Source: Achromobacter sp. Bel
Lineage (GTDB): Bacteria > Pseudomonadota > Gammaproteobacteria > Burkholderiales > Burkholderiaceae_B
DNA length: 64,000 nt
Assembly (NCBI RefSeq): GCF_012928505.1
Contig: NZ_JABBJN010000026.1
Coordinates: forward strand, 28,502 to 92,501
Direction: 5' to 3'
A model generated the notes under the pieces. That model made no database searches and was not told where the DNA came from. It saw only the letters and a list, made by a program, of their open reading frames with translations. Positions 8,727-16,961 of the stretch are shown in pieces (the first letter of the stretch is position 1; each line of letters begins with the position of its first letter). A program made the position numbers and the translations under genes.

Positions 8727-10493
8727 CTATGCGGGCGCGCCCAGGTAGGCTTCGATCACTTTCGGGTTCTCCTGGATGTGGTTCGGCAGGCCCGAGGCGA
8801 TCTTCACGCCATAGTCCAGCACGACGATGTGGTCCGAAATCGCCATGACCAGATCCATATGGTGTTCGATCAGCAGGATGGTCAGGCCCATGCCCTTGAG
8901 CTTGACGATCAGGTCAGTCAGCTGGTCGGTCTCGGCCGGGTTCAGGCCCGCCGCGGGTTCGTCCAGCAGCAGCAGGTCGGGCATGGCGGCCACCGCGCGG
9001 GCGATCTCCAGCCGGCGCTGCAAGCCATAGGGCAAGCTGTTGGCGGCGTCGTCAGCATAGCGGTCCAGGTCGAAGAACTTCAGGATGGCGAACGCCTCCT
9101 GGCGCATGCGCCGTTCTTCGGCCAGGCTGGCGGGCAACCCCAGCAAGTTCGAGAAGAAGCCGGACTTCTGCACCCGGTAGAAGCCGACCATCACGTTTTC
9201 AAGCGCCGTCAGGCCGTCGAACAGTTTCAGGTTCTGGAACGTGCGGCCGATGCCGGACGCCGCGATCTCGTTGGCCGACAGGCCCACCATCTGCTTGTTC
9301 TTGAAGCGGATGCTGCCCGCGTCCGGCGCGACCAGCCCGGACAGCAGGTTCAAGGTCGTGGTCTTGCCCGCGCCGTTGGGCCCGATCAGCGACACGATCG
9401 AACCCTGCGCCAGCGAGAACGAGACTTTGTTGGTGGGAACCACGCCACCGAAGGCCTTGTACAGGTCCTTTACTTCCAGGAACTCTGGCGCGGCACGGCC
9501 CGCGGCGGGTGGCACCGCGCGCTGGGGCTTCCATTCGACAGCGGACGCGCTGCGCGCCAAGGCGTCGCGCTGGCCGCGTTGCGGCAAGACACGGCGCAGC
9601 AGGCCGGCCAGGCCTTCCGGCATGGCGTACAGCGCAAACAACAGAATCAGGCCGTAGGCGAAATGCTGCACTTCCGGCCAGCGCGCCAGCATGGCGTCCA
9701 GTACCGTCAGCACCACCGCGCCCAGGAACGAACCGACCGGCGTGCGGCCGCCGAACAGCACCAGCACCAGGAAGAACACCGACAGGTTGAAATTGACGAA
9801 GTCCGAATTGATGTACTGGTTCTGCTGCGCCACCAGGCCACCCGCGATGCCGCAGGTGATGGCGCTGATCGCGAACGCCAGGATCTTGAAGCGGTAGACG
9901 CTGATGCCCACGCTTTCCGCGGCGATCTCGGACGTGCGTACGGCGGCGAAGCCCCGGCCGAAGCGCCCGTTCAGCAGCAGCGAGGTCATCGCGTGCAACG
10001 CCAGGCCCAGCAGGACCACCACGACTACCCACTGACGGCTGTCCAGCGTGGCGCCGTTGAAGGTCAGCCCCGTGATGCCGTAGAAGCCTTCCTGGCCCTT
10101 GAATACGTCGGTCCATTCGGACACGATCTTTTCGATCAGCAAGCCGAAGGCGATGGTGACCATGGCCAGGCTGGGACCCTTCACTTTCAGCGCCGGGATC
10201 GCGATGGCCACGCCGAAGACGGCCGACACGCCCGCCGCGCACAGCAGCGCCAGCCACGGATTGACCTGGTAGTTCACGGTCAGCAGCGCCACGGTATAGG
10301 CGCCCACGCCGAACAGGCCGGCGTGCCCCAGCGACTTCTGGCCGGTCTGGCCGACCAGAATGTTGAAGCCGGTGGCGGCGATGTAATAGACCCCGATGTT
10401 GAACAGGATCAACAGATAGAAATCGTTCAGGCCCGAATAGGCGAAACCCACGGCCAGGGCGGCGATGACAAGCGGAATGAGAAGTTTGGACAT
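8727..10493 (-). CDS. Fused LivM permease-LivG ATPase
   Basis: 588 residues in one uninterrupted frame from the ATG at 10493, two bases after the LivH stop. Residues about 1-315 are a LivM permease with eight or more membrane spans and the GQKSLGHAGLFGVGAY motif. After a linker (about 315-340) comes a complete LivG-type ATPase: Walker A GPNGAGKTTT, IGRTFQNLKLFDGLTALENV, signature LPYGLQRR in place of LSGGQ, Walker B LLLLDEPAAGLNP, and the LIEHHMDLVM segment. The fusion means one polypeptide supplies both a channel half and a motor half. Neither half is degraded. Confidence 0.93.
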   Translation of the reverse strand: MSKLLIPLVIAALAVGFAYSGLNDFYLLILFNIGVYYIAATGFNILVGQTGQKSLGHAGLFGVGAYTVALLTVNYQVNPWLALLCAAGVSAVFGVAIAIPALKVKGPSLAMVTIAFGLLIEKIVSEWTDVFKGQEGFYGITGLTFNGATLDSRQWVVVVVLLGLALHAMTSLLLNGRFGRGFAAVRTSEIAAESVGISVYRFKILAFAISAITCGIAGGLVAQQNQYINSDFVNFNLSVFFLVLVLFGGRTPVGSFLGAVVLTVLDAMLARWPEVQHFAYGLILLFALYAMPEGLAGLLRRVLPQRGQRDALARSASAVEWKPQRAVPPAAGRAAPEFLEVKDLYKAFGGVVPTNKVSFSLAQGSIVSLIGPNGAGKTTTLNLLSGLVAPDAGSIRFKNKQMVGLSANEIAASGIGRTFQNLKLFDGLTALENVMVGFYRVQKSGFFSNLLGLPASLAEERRMRQEAFAILKFFDLDRYADDAANSLPYGLQRRLEIARAVAAMPDLLLLDEPAAGLNPAETDQLTDLIVKLKGMGLTILLIEHHMDLVMAISDHIVVLDYGVKIASGLPNHIQENPKVIEAYLGAPA

Positions 10494-10495
10494 GT

Positions 10496-11410
10496 TCACA
10501 CCTTCTCCGCATGCACGCGGCCCAGGATGCCGGCCGGGCGGAAATACAGCACCACGATGATCAGCGCGAACACGGCGATCTCGCGCAGGTTCGAATACCA
10601 CAGGCCGATCAGCGATTCCAGCAAGCCGATCAGGAAGCCGCCGAAGATGCAGCCGCGCGGATTCTCCAGCCCACCGAGGATGGCGGCCGAAAACGCCTTG
10701 AGCGACAGCAGCGTGCCCACGAACACCGAGGCGGTCGCGATCGGCGCGATCATCACGCCGGCGATCGCCGCCAGCGCCGAGCTGATGACGAACACCGCCA
10801 CCGCCACCGCGTTGGCGTTGATGCCCATCAGGCTGGCGGTGGACTTGCTGAACGCCACCGCTCGCACCGCCTTGCCCATCTTCGTCTTGTGCAGCGCCCA
10901 GTCGAACACGATCATCAGGACGAGCGTGGTGCAGAACACCAGGATTTCCTGGGGACGCACGCCGGTGCCGAAGATCGTGATGATGCCTTCACCCAGCGGC
11001 GAGGCCACCGCGATCGGGGCCGGGCCCCAGATCAGCAGCGCCAGGTTCTGGATGATGATGCCAAAGCCGATGGTGCTCATTACCCATGACAGCCCCGCTT
11101 CGCCCACGAAGTGCTTGATGGCGGTGATGTACAGCACGAATCCCAAGAGGCCCAGGACCAGCATGGCCGCCAGCAGCGCGAACAGGAACGATCCCCAGGT
11201 CACGTCTTCAGGGCTGGGAAAGCCGATCAGCTTGCCCTGCGTGACCAGCAGGATCGCGCTGATGCCGATCAGGCTGGCCAGGGCCAGGAACGCGCCCTGG
11301 CCGAAGTTGAACGTCTTGGTCGTGGTGTAGGTGATGCTGAAACCGAACGCGACCAGGGCATAGACACTGCCCATGGCCAATCCACTCAATATGGCTTGTA
11401 GTATTTGCAT
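10496..11410 (-). CDS. livH: LIV-type ABC transporter permease, LivH-like
   Basis: 304 residues, all hydrophobic, with the LivH signature near the N-terminus (GLAMGSVYALVAFGFSITY and TFNFGQGAFLALASL) and a conserved SKSTASLMGINANAV loop near 210, then GGLENPRGCIFGG near 260. It is the second permease half of the transporter encoded by the fused LivMG and LivF genes directly downstream. The binding protein gene lies 82 bases upstream. Confidence 0.93.
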   Translation of the reverse strand: MQILQAILSGLAMGSVYALVAFGFSITYTTTKTFNFGQGAFLALASLIGISAILLVTQGKLIGFPSPEDVTWGSFLFALLAAMLVLGLLGFVLYITAIKHFVGEAGLSWVMSTIGFGIIIQNLALLIWGPAPIAVASPLGEGIITIFGTGVRPQEILVFCTTLVLMIVFDWALHKTKMGKAVRAVAFSKSTASLMGINANAVAVAVFVISSALAAIAGVMIAPIATASVFVGTLLSLKAFSAAILGGLENPRGCIFGGFLIGLLESLIGLWYSNLREIAVFALIIVVLYFRPAGILGRVHAEKV

Positions 11411-11492
11411 GCTGAAGGCCCCCTTTTGACGACTCCCCCACCGCGTTTGCGCGTCAGGGGAGAGATCCTTGATGTACCGCTGTCCTGCTCGT

Positions 11493-12695
11493 TTACAGCT
11501 TCAGGTCTTCGGGCTTGATGGCGCGGGTGACCTCGTCATCAACCGTGACCACCTTGCCGTCGATCCAGCGCACCAGGCGGAAGTCCTTCACCGACAGCGC
11601 CTCGTGGTTGTCCGCCGAGAACGGCTGCTGGTACGTCTTGATGACGCCCTGCGCCTGCGACAGCTGCTGCAAGGCGGCCTGCACCGCCGCGCCGTCGGTC
11701 GACTTGGCCTGCTCCATGGCGGCTGCGATCAGCTTGACCGAGTCATACGCCTGCGCGGCCATCACATAGGTCGGCACGCGGCCGTCGCGCTTCATCAGCG
11801 TGTCGTACAGCGCCTTGGATTCTTTGGACGAATCTTCGGTGATCGACGCCGTGAAGATCATCTTGCCGGCAAGCTGCGGGCCCGCGATACGCAGGAACGG
11901 CGAGCTCAGGTTCGCCCAGGACGCCAGCGTCGTCGGGAAATAGTTGATCTTCTCCAGGCTGCGCATGACGTGCGCGTTGGAGTCGGCCAGCGCGTAGACG
12001 ATCAGCGTGTCCGCGCCCGAGGCCTTGATCTTGTTCAGCTGCGAGCTCATGTCGGTGTCTTTCGGACCGAACTTCTCGTTGGCGACCGGGGTGATCTTGT
12101 GCAGCGCCAGGATCTCCAGCGCGTCCTTGGCGCCTTGCTGGCCGTAGCCGGTGGTGTCGGCGATGATCGCCACCTTGCCCGACTTGCTGGCGCGCGCCGC
12201 GTAGGCGGCCAGCAGCGCGATCTGGTCGCGGTCGCGCATGGACACGCGGAACACGTAGTTCGGCGGCGACTTGGCGTAGCGGCCGGTAATGTCGGTAGCG
12301 GTCGCCACGGGCGAAATCGTCGGGATCTTCTTCTGCTGCACGATGTGCAGCCAGGCCAGCATATTGCCGGAGTTCACGCCGCCCAGCATGGCGTTGACCT
12401 TGACGTTGTCGACCAGTTCGTTCGTGTTCTGGATCGCCTTGGGCGGGGCGCCGACGTCATCGCGTTCGACGATGACGACCTTCTTGCCCAGCACGCCGCC
12501 GGCGGCATTCAGGTCGTCGGCCGCCTGGCGCGCGCCGGCCAGGGCCGAAATGCCAAAGTCCGCCGACCCGGTGGCCGACATGTCGCTGTTGAAGCCGATC
12601 TTGATGTCGTCGGCCCGCGCGGCGCCGCTGGCGCCCATCAGGGCCGCCGACAGCAGCAGGGCCTTCATGGTCTTGGGGAAATGCTTGGTGTACAC
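11493..12695 (-). CDS. LIV-type ABC transporter periplasmic binding protein
   Basis: 400 residues. The first codon at 12695 is GTG with AGGAG five bases before it; an internal ATG nine codons later is the alternative. A signal peptide runs to about residue 28 (ARA before DDIKIG). The mature part is a type I binding fold: GFNSDMSATGSADFG, AADDLNAAGGVLGKKVVIVERDD (about 55-77), and IADTTGYGQQGAKDALE near 160. It delivers the ligand to LivH/LivMG. A close paralogue is encoded at 16962-18158. Confidence 0.92.
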   Translation of the reverse strand: MYTKHFPKTMKALLLSAALMGASGAARADDIKIGFNSDMSATGSADFGISALAGARQAADDLNAAGGVLGKKVVIVERDDVGAPPKAIQNTNELVDNVKVNAMLGGVNSGNMLAWLHIVQQKKIPTISPVATATDITGRYAKSPPNYVFRVSMRDRDQIALLAAYAARASKSGKVAIIADTTGYGQQGAKDALEILALHKITPVANEKFGPKDTDMSSQLNKIKASGADTLIVYALADSNAHVMRSLEKINYFPTTLASWANLSSPFLRIAGPQLAGKMIFTASITEDSSKESKALYDTLMKRDGRVPTYVMAAQAYDSVKLIAAAMEQAKSTDGAAVQAALQQLSQAQGVIKTYQQPFSADNHEALSVKDFRLVRWIDGKVVTVDDEVTRAIKPEDLKL

Positions 12696-12738
12696 GTTGT
12701 CTCCTAACGGGTCACTCGGGTGACCGCATCTTGGGTTT

Positions 12739-14373
12739 TCAGGAATTCCTGATCAGGTCGGCCGCCTTGTTGCCGATCATCATCGTGGCGGCGCAAATGT
12801 TCGCCGACGGCATGGAAGGCATGACCGACGAATCGATCACGCGCAGGTTCTCTACGCCGTGCACGCGCAGCTGCGCGTCCACCACGGCGTACTTGTCGTC
12901 CGCAGGACCCATGCGGGCCGTGCCGTTGACGTGATAGGACGACACGCCGAAGCGGCGCGCGAAATCCAGCAGCTCGGAATCGGATTCGCACAACGGGCCG
13001 GGCAGCGCTTCGCTGTCGAAGTACGGCGCCAGCGCCTGCGACTGCAACAACCGGCGCGCCAGGCGGATACCGCGCACCAGGGTCTGCTGATCGCGTTCGT
13101 CCGCCAGGTAGTTGGCCAGGATGACCGGATCTTGCAGCGGGTCGGCCGACCGGATGCGGACCTGGCCGCGGCTGTCCGGACGGTGCTGCCAGACGCCCGC
13201 CGTCATACCGGGAAAATCGTCCAGCACGCCGACGTAGCCTTCCTTGTAGCTGGCGGGCGTGAACACGCCTTGCAGGTCGGGCGCGGTCAATTCCGGCCGG
13301 GATTTCCAGAAATAATGCAGCAGCGAGGGGCTCAGCGCCATGATGCTGGGCCGCTTGAACAGCCAGCGGCTGATCTGGCCCGCCAGGTTCAGGCCCTTGA
13401 CCAGCTCGTTCATGGTCTGGCTGTTCTTCACGCGCGCCACGATGCGCACGGAGTAGTGGTCGCTGAGGTTTTCGCCCACGCCGGGCAGGTCGCGCACCAC
13501 CGGGATGCCGTGCTCGCGCAGCAGATCCGCCGGCCCCAGGCCGGACAGCTGCAACAGCTTGGGTGTGTTGATCGCGCCGCAAGCCACGATAACTTCACGG
13601 TTGGCCCGCACGGCACGCACCCGAGCCGGATGCGCGGGGTGGCAATAGGCCACGCCCACGGCGCGCGTGCCGTCAAACAGTACGCGGGTGGCCTGCGCAA
13701 TGGTGCGCACGTCCAGGTTCTTGCGCGCCATCGCGGGTTTCAGGAAGCACTTCGCGGTACTCATGCGCCAGCCGTTGCTGATGGTGCGCTGGAAGTAGCC
13801 CACGCCGGCCTGGTCGGCGCCGTTGTAGTCGGGATTGCGGGGCAGGCCTTGCTCGACGGCGCCGGCGATGAAGGCCTCGCACAGCGGATGGATCCAGTCG
13901 ATGTCGGTGACGGGCAGTTCGCCCTGGCGGCCGCGGTAGCGGTCGTCGCCGCCCTCCCGGCGCTCCATCGACTTAAAGTACGGCAGCACGTCGGCATACG
14001 CCCAGCCGGGGTTGCCCAGGCTGGCCCAGTGGTCGAAATCGGCCGCCTGGCCGCGGTTGTAGACCAGACCGTTGATGGAGGTGGAGCCGCCAAGCGTGCG
14101 GCCCTGCGGGATCGGCACGCGCCGGCCGTTGGTCTGCGCGGTGCCTTCGCTTGAGAACTGCCAGGCGTACTTCTTGTTGAACACCGCTTTGATGAAGCCG
14201 GCGGGGATATGCAGGAACGGGCTGTTGTCCGGCGGGCCGGCCTCCAGCACGCAAACGGTCGCGCCGTTGGCCGACAGGCGATTGGCCAGGATGGATCCGG
14301 CCGCGCCGGAACCGACGATCACATAGTCGAACGAATCGGCGTCCCGCAGGGACGCGTGCTGGGCTTGGCTCAT
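12739..14373 (-). CDS. GMC-family FAD alcohol oxidoreductase
   Basis: 544 residues, standard for choline-dehydrogenase-like GMC enzymes. The FAD Rossmann motif VIVGSGAAGSILANRLS is near residue 20, the first GMC signature GRTLGGSTSINGLVYNRGQ near 90, the second GAINTPKLLQLSGLGP near 265, and the catalytic His in SSYHVNGTARMG near 475. It should oxidise a primary alcohol to an aldehyde, feeding electrons to a membrane acceptor or oxygen. It lies 18 bases after the aldehyde dehydrogenase gene, so an alcohol-to-acid pair is encoded. The substrate is inferred from context only. Confidence 0.92.
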   Translation of the reverse strand: MSQAQHASLRDADSFDYVIVGSGAAGSILANRLSANGATVCVLEAGPPDNSPFLHIPAGFIKAVFNKKYAWQFSSEGTAQTNGRRVPIPQGRTLGGSTSINGLVYNRGQAADFDHWASLGNPGWAYADVLPYFKSMERREGGDDRYRGRQGELPVTDIDWIHPLCEAFIAGAVEQGLPRNPDYNGADQAGVGYFQRTISNGWRMSTAKCFLKPAMARKNLDVRTIAQATRVLFDGTRAVGVAYCHPAHPARVRAVRANREVIVACGAINTPKLLQLSGLGPADLLREHGIPVVRDLPGVGENLSDHYSVRIVARVKNSQTMNELVKGLNLAGQISRWLFKRPSIMALSPSLLHYFWKSRPELTAPDLQGVFTPASYKEGYVGVLDDFPGMTAGVWQHRPDSRGQVRIRSADPLQDPVILANYLADERDQQTLVRGIRLARRLLQSQALAPYFDSEALPGPLCESDSELLDFARRFGVSSYHVNGTARMGPADDKYAVVDAQLRVHGVENLRVIDSSVMPSMPSANICAATMMIGNKAADLIRNS

Positions 14374-14391
14374 GTCAGGGTTCCGGAAGGG

Positions 14392-15861
14392 TTAGCGCGG
14401 CGCGTTGAACGACTTGCCGGCCAGGCACACGTACTTGATTTCGAGGAACTCTTCGATGCCGTACTTCGAGCCTTCGCGGCCCACGCCCGATTCCTTGATG
14501 CCGCCGAACGGGCCGACCTCGTTGGAGACCGCGCCGGTGTTGACCCCCACGATGCCGTACTCCAGCCCTTCCATCATGCGCCAGACGCGTTCCAGGTTGG
14601 CGGTGTAGAAATAGGCGGCCAGGCCGGAGGCGCTGTCGTTGGCGCGCGCCAGCACGGCGGCTTCGGAATCGAAGGTGCTGATGCCCACCACCGGGCCGAA
14701 GATCTCTTCGTGCGCCAATTCCATGGCATCCGTGATGCCCGTCAGCAGCGTCGGTTCATACAGCAGGGTGCCGGGTTGGCGCAGCTTGCCGCCCGCCAGC
14801 AGCGTGGCGCCGTGCGCGGTGGCGTCGGCCACCAGGCGCGACACCTTGTCGACCGCGCGCTGGTCGATCAGCGGGCCTTGCGTCACGCCGTCTTCCAGAC
14901 CGCCGCCCACCTTCATGCGGCGGATCTCGGCCAGCAGCCTGTCGTTGAACGCGTCTGCCACGCTGGCGTGCACATAGACGCGGTTGGCGCAGACGCAGGT
15001 CTGGCCGGCGTTGCGGAACTTGGACATCACCAGCCCCTGCACCGCCTCGTCCAGATCGGCGTCTTCGAACACGATGAACGGCGCGTTGCCGCCCAATTCC
15101 AGCGACAGCTTCTTGATGTTCGACGCGCTTTGCTGCATCAGCAGCCGCCCGGTCTGGGTCGAGCCGGTGAAAGTCAGCTTGCGAACCGTGGGGTTCTGCG
15201 TCAGTTCCGTGCCGATGGGGGCTGGGTCGCCGATGACCACGTTCAGCACGCCCGCCGGGATGCCCGCCTGCTCGCCCAGCCAGGCCAGCGCCAGCGCCGT
15301 GAACGGCGTCAGTTCAGAGGGCTTGAGCACGACGGTGCAGCCCGCGGCCAGCGCCGGGCTGACCTTGCGCGTGACCAGCGCCGACGGGAAATTCCACGCG
15401 ATGATGGCCGCGCACACGCCGACCGGCTGACGGATGGCCAGCATGCGCTGGTCGCTGCGGGTGTGCGGCAACACGTCGCCATAGACGCGCTTGGCTTCCT
15501 CGGCAAACCACTCCACGAACGACAGCGCGTAGTTCAACTCGCCGCGGGCCTCGGCCAGCGGCTTGCCTTGCTCCAGCGTCAGCAGCAGGGCCAGGTCGTC
15601 GCTGTTGGCTTCGATCAGCGCATGCCAACGGCGCAGGATGGCCCCGCGTTCCTTGCCCGTCTTGGCTCGCCATGCGGGCAGCGCGGCATCGGCGGCCGCG
15701 ATGGCACGCGCGGTTTCGGCCTGGCCCAGGTTCGGGACCGTGCCCAGGGGGCTGGCGTCAAAGGGGTTGCGCACCGTGATGGTGGCCCGGTTGTCGGCGT
15801 CGCACCAGGCGCCGCCGATGTACGCCTGCTGCCGCAGCAGCTGGCTATTCTGCAGATTCAT
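14392..15861 (-). CDS. GabD-like omega-oxo-acid aldehyde dehydrogenase
   Basis: 489 residues. The ATG at 15861 has GGAG upstream and its N-terminus (LLRQQAYIGGAW) lines up with E. coli succinate-semialdehyde dehydrogenase. The catalytic Glu is in LELGGNAPF near 255 and the catalytic Cys in GQTCVCANR near 290. NAD(P) binding is through FTGSTQTGR near 233. GabD/DavD enzymes oxidise 4- and 5-carbon semialdehydes; mevaldate is a 3-hydroxy-3-methyl form of glutarate semialdehyde, so it would be a sensible substrate here. It is first in the leftward operon and divergent from a LysR gene. Confidence 0.9.
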   Translation of the reverse strand: MNLQNSQLLRQQAYIGGAWCDADNRATITVRNPFDASPLGTVPNLGQAETARAIAAADAALPAWRAKTGKERGAILRRWHALIEANSDDLALLLTLEQGKPLAEARGELNYALSFVEWFAEEAKRVYGDVLPHTRSDQRMLAIRQPVGVCAAIIAWNFPSALVTRKVSPALAAGCTVVLKPSELTPFTALALAWLGEQAGIPAGVLNVVIGDPAPIGTELTQNPTVRKLTFTGSTQTGRLLMQQSASNIKKLSLELGGNAPFIVFEDADLDEAVQGLVMSKFRNAGQTCVCANRVYVHASVADAFNDRLLAEIRRMKVGGGLEDGVTQGPLIDQRAVDKVSRLVADATAHGATLLAGGKLRQPGTLLYEPTLLTGITDAMELAHEEIFGPVVGISTFDSEAAVLARANDSASGLAAYFYTANLERVWRMMEGLEYGIVGVNTGAVSNEVGPFGGIKESGVGREGSKYGIEEFLEIKYVCLAGKSFNAPR

Positions 15862-15917
15862 TGCTTTGCGCTCCATCCATCCTTCTTGCGCCGTCCGCTC
15901 AAACAGGCAGGCCGGTC

Positions 15918-15962
15918 GCTATTTTTGGGGAGAATAGCAACGGGCTTGCCGTCCCCAATAGC
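15918..15962. promoter_or_regulatory. Inverted repeats between LysR and aldehyde dehydrogenase genes
   Basis: GCTATT (15918-15923) and AATAGC (15933-15938) form a T-N11-A-type dyad, and GGGG...CCCC arms (TTGGGGA 15925-15931, TCCCCAA 15952-15958) overlap it. Read together, GCTATT-TTT-GGGG on one side faces CCCCAATAGC on the other. The block is about 57 bases before the aldehyde dehydrogenase ATG. It is a good candidate site for the divergent LysR protein; binding itself is inference. Confidence 0.5.
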
Positions 15963-16051
15963 AGTCATTAACGATGCCGCCATCGCCAAACGCGATGGCA
16001 AGCTTGTGGCTCGCTACAATGGCCGTTCCCTTGCCGCCTTCGCCTGCCGCC

Positions 16052-16942
16052 ATGCGTTTAGACCCCACTTCCCTCAAGCTTTTCATCAGCGTGGTCGAAC
16101 AGGGCACCATCGCGGCAGCGGCCGAACACGAACACATCGCCGCGGCCGCCATCAGCAAACGCATCAGCGAGCTGGAAGAGAACCTGAAGATCCGGCTGCT
16201 GATCCGCACCAACAAGGGCATCCGCCCCACCCCGGCCGGCATCGCGCTATCCACCATGGCGCGCCGCGCCCTGCACGAGCTGGACGAGATCGCCGTGCAG
16301 ATGCGCGACTACTCGCGCGGCCTGCGCGGCTTCATCCGCGTCTACGCCAACATTTCCGCCATCACGCAGTTCCTGCCGCAAGACATCAAGCTGTTCCTGA
16401 ACGACTACCCCAACGTGCAGGTGGACCTGGAAGAGAAGATCACGTCCACCATCATCAAGTCCGTGGCCGAGAACGCCGCGGACGTCGGCATCTTCTCCGG
16501 CGATGCGCCCGACGGCGACGTCGAGATCCACCCCTACCGCGAAGACACGTTGGCGCTGGTCGTGCCCGCCGACCACCCTTTGCGCGACAAGCCGGGCTTT
16601 TGCTTCGCCGACGCGCTGGAACACGACTTCATCGGCCTGCATCGCGGCAGCGCCATCAACCGCATCCTGTCCCATGCCGCCGACGACGAAAAGCGCGCCA
16701 TCCGGCTCAAGGTGCAGGTCACGGGCTTTGATGCGCTGTGCTTCATGGTGAACTCGGGACTCGGCATCGGTGTGTTGCCGCTGGACATCGCGCGCCGCTA
16801 CTCGGTCATGTTCGACTTGCGCATCATCCCGCTGGCCGAACCCTGGGCGCGCCGCAAGATCCAGATCTGCGTGCGGTCTTTCGATTCGCTTCCCACCGCC
16901 GCCAAGCTCTTCGTCAACCACCTGAGCCGCGGCCAGGCCTAG
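16052..16942 (+). CDS. LysR-type regulator of the leftward operon
   Basis: 296 residues starting at the ATG at 16052 (MRLDPTSLKLF), where family alignment begins. The HTH lies at about 15-60 (EQGTIAAAAEHEHIAAAAISKRISELE), here described by its ends, followed by the linker helix and a periplasmic-binding-like effector domain (FIRVYANISAITQFLP near 92). It is divergent from the aldehyde dehydrogenase gene over a 190-base spacer with inverted repeats, the standard arrangement for a LysR protein and its target operon. Its inducer would be the pathway substrate or an intermediate. Confidence 0.92.
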   Translation: MRLDPTSLKLFISVVEQGTIAAAAEHEHIAAAAISKRISELEENLKIRLLIRTNKGIRPTPAGIALSTMARRALHELDEIAVQMRDYSRGLRGFIRVYANISAITQFLPQDIKLFLNDYPNVQVDLEEKITSTIIKSVAENAADVGIFSGDAPDGDVEIHPYREDTLALVVPADHPLRDKPGFCFADALEHDFIGLHRGSAINRILSHAADDEKRAIRLKVQVTGFDALCFMVNSGLGIGVLPLDIARRYSVMFDLRIIPLAEPWARRKIQICVRSFDSLPTAAKLFVNHLSRGQA

Positions 16943-16954
16943 AGCCTGGCCGCG
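16928..16954. terminator. Strong bidirectional hairpin
   Basis: An uninterrupted 11-bp stem, 16928-16938 with 16944-16954, has the five-base loop CTAGA. It begins inside the last codons of the LysR gene and lies 8 bases past the stop of the convergent binding-protein gene. It has no U-run, but position and stability suggest a two-way terminator. Confidence 0.6.
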
Positions 16955-16961
16955 CGCCCGC

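Noticed and set aside
8778..11330. An 850-codon open frame on the plus strand
   Set aside because: It is antisense to livF, the fused livMG and livH. Its translation is Gln/His/Arg-rich and low in hydrophobic patterning, as expected for the reverse of GC-rich coding DNA.
14209..16731. An 840-codon plus-strand open frame
   Set aside because: It runs antisense to the GMC and aldehyde dehydrogenase genes and then out of frame through the LysR gene. It has no domain resemblance.
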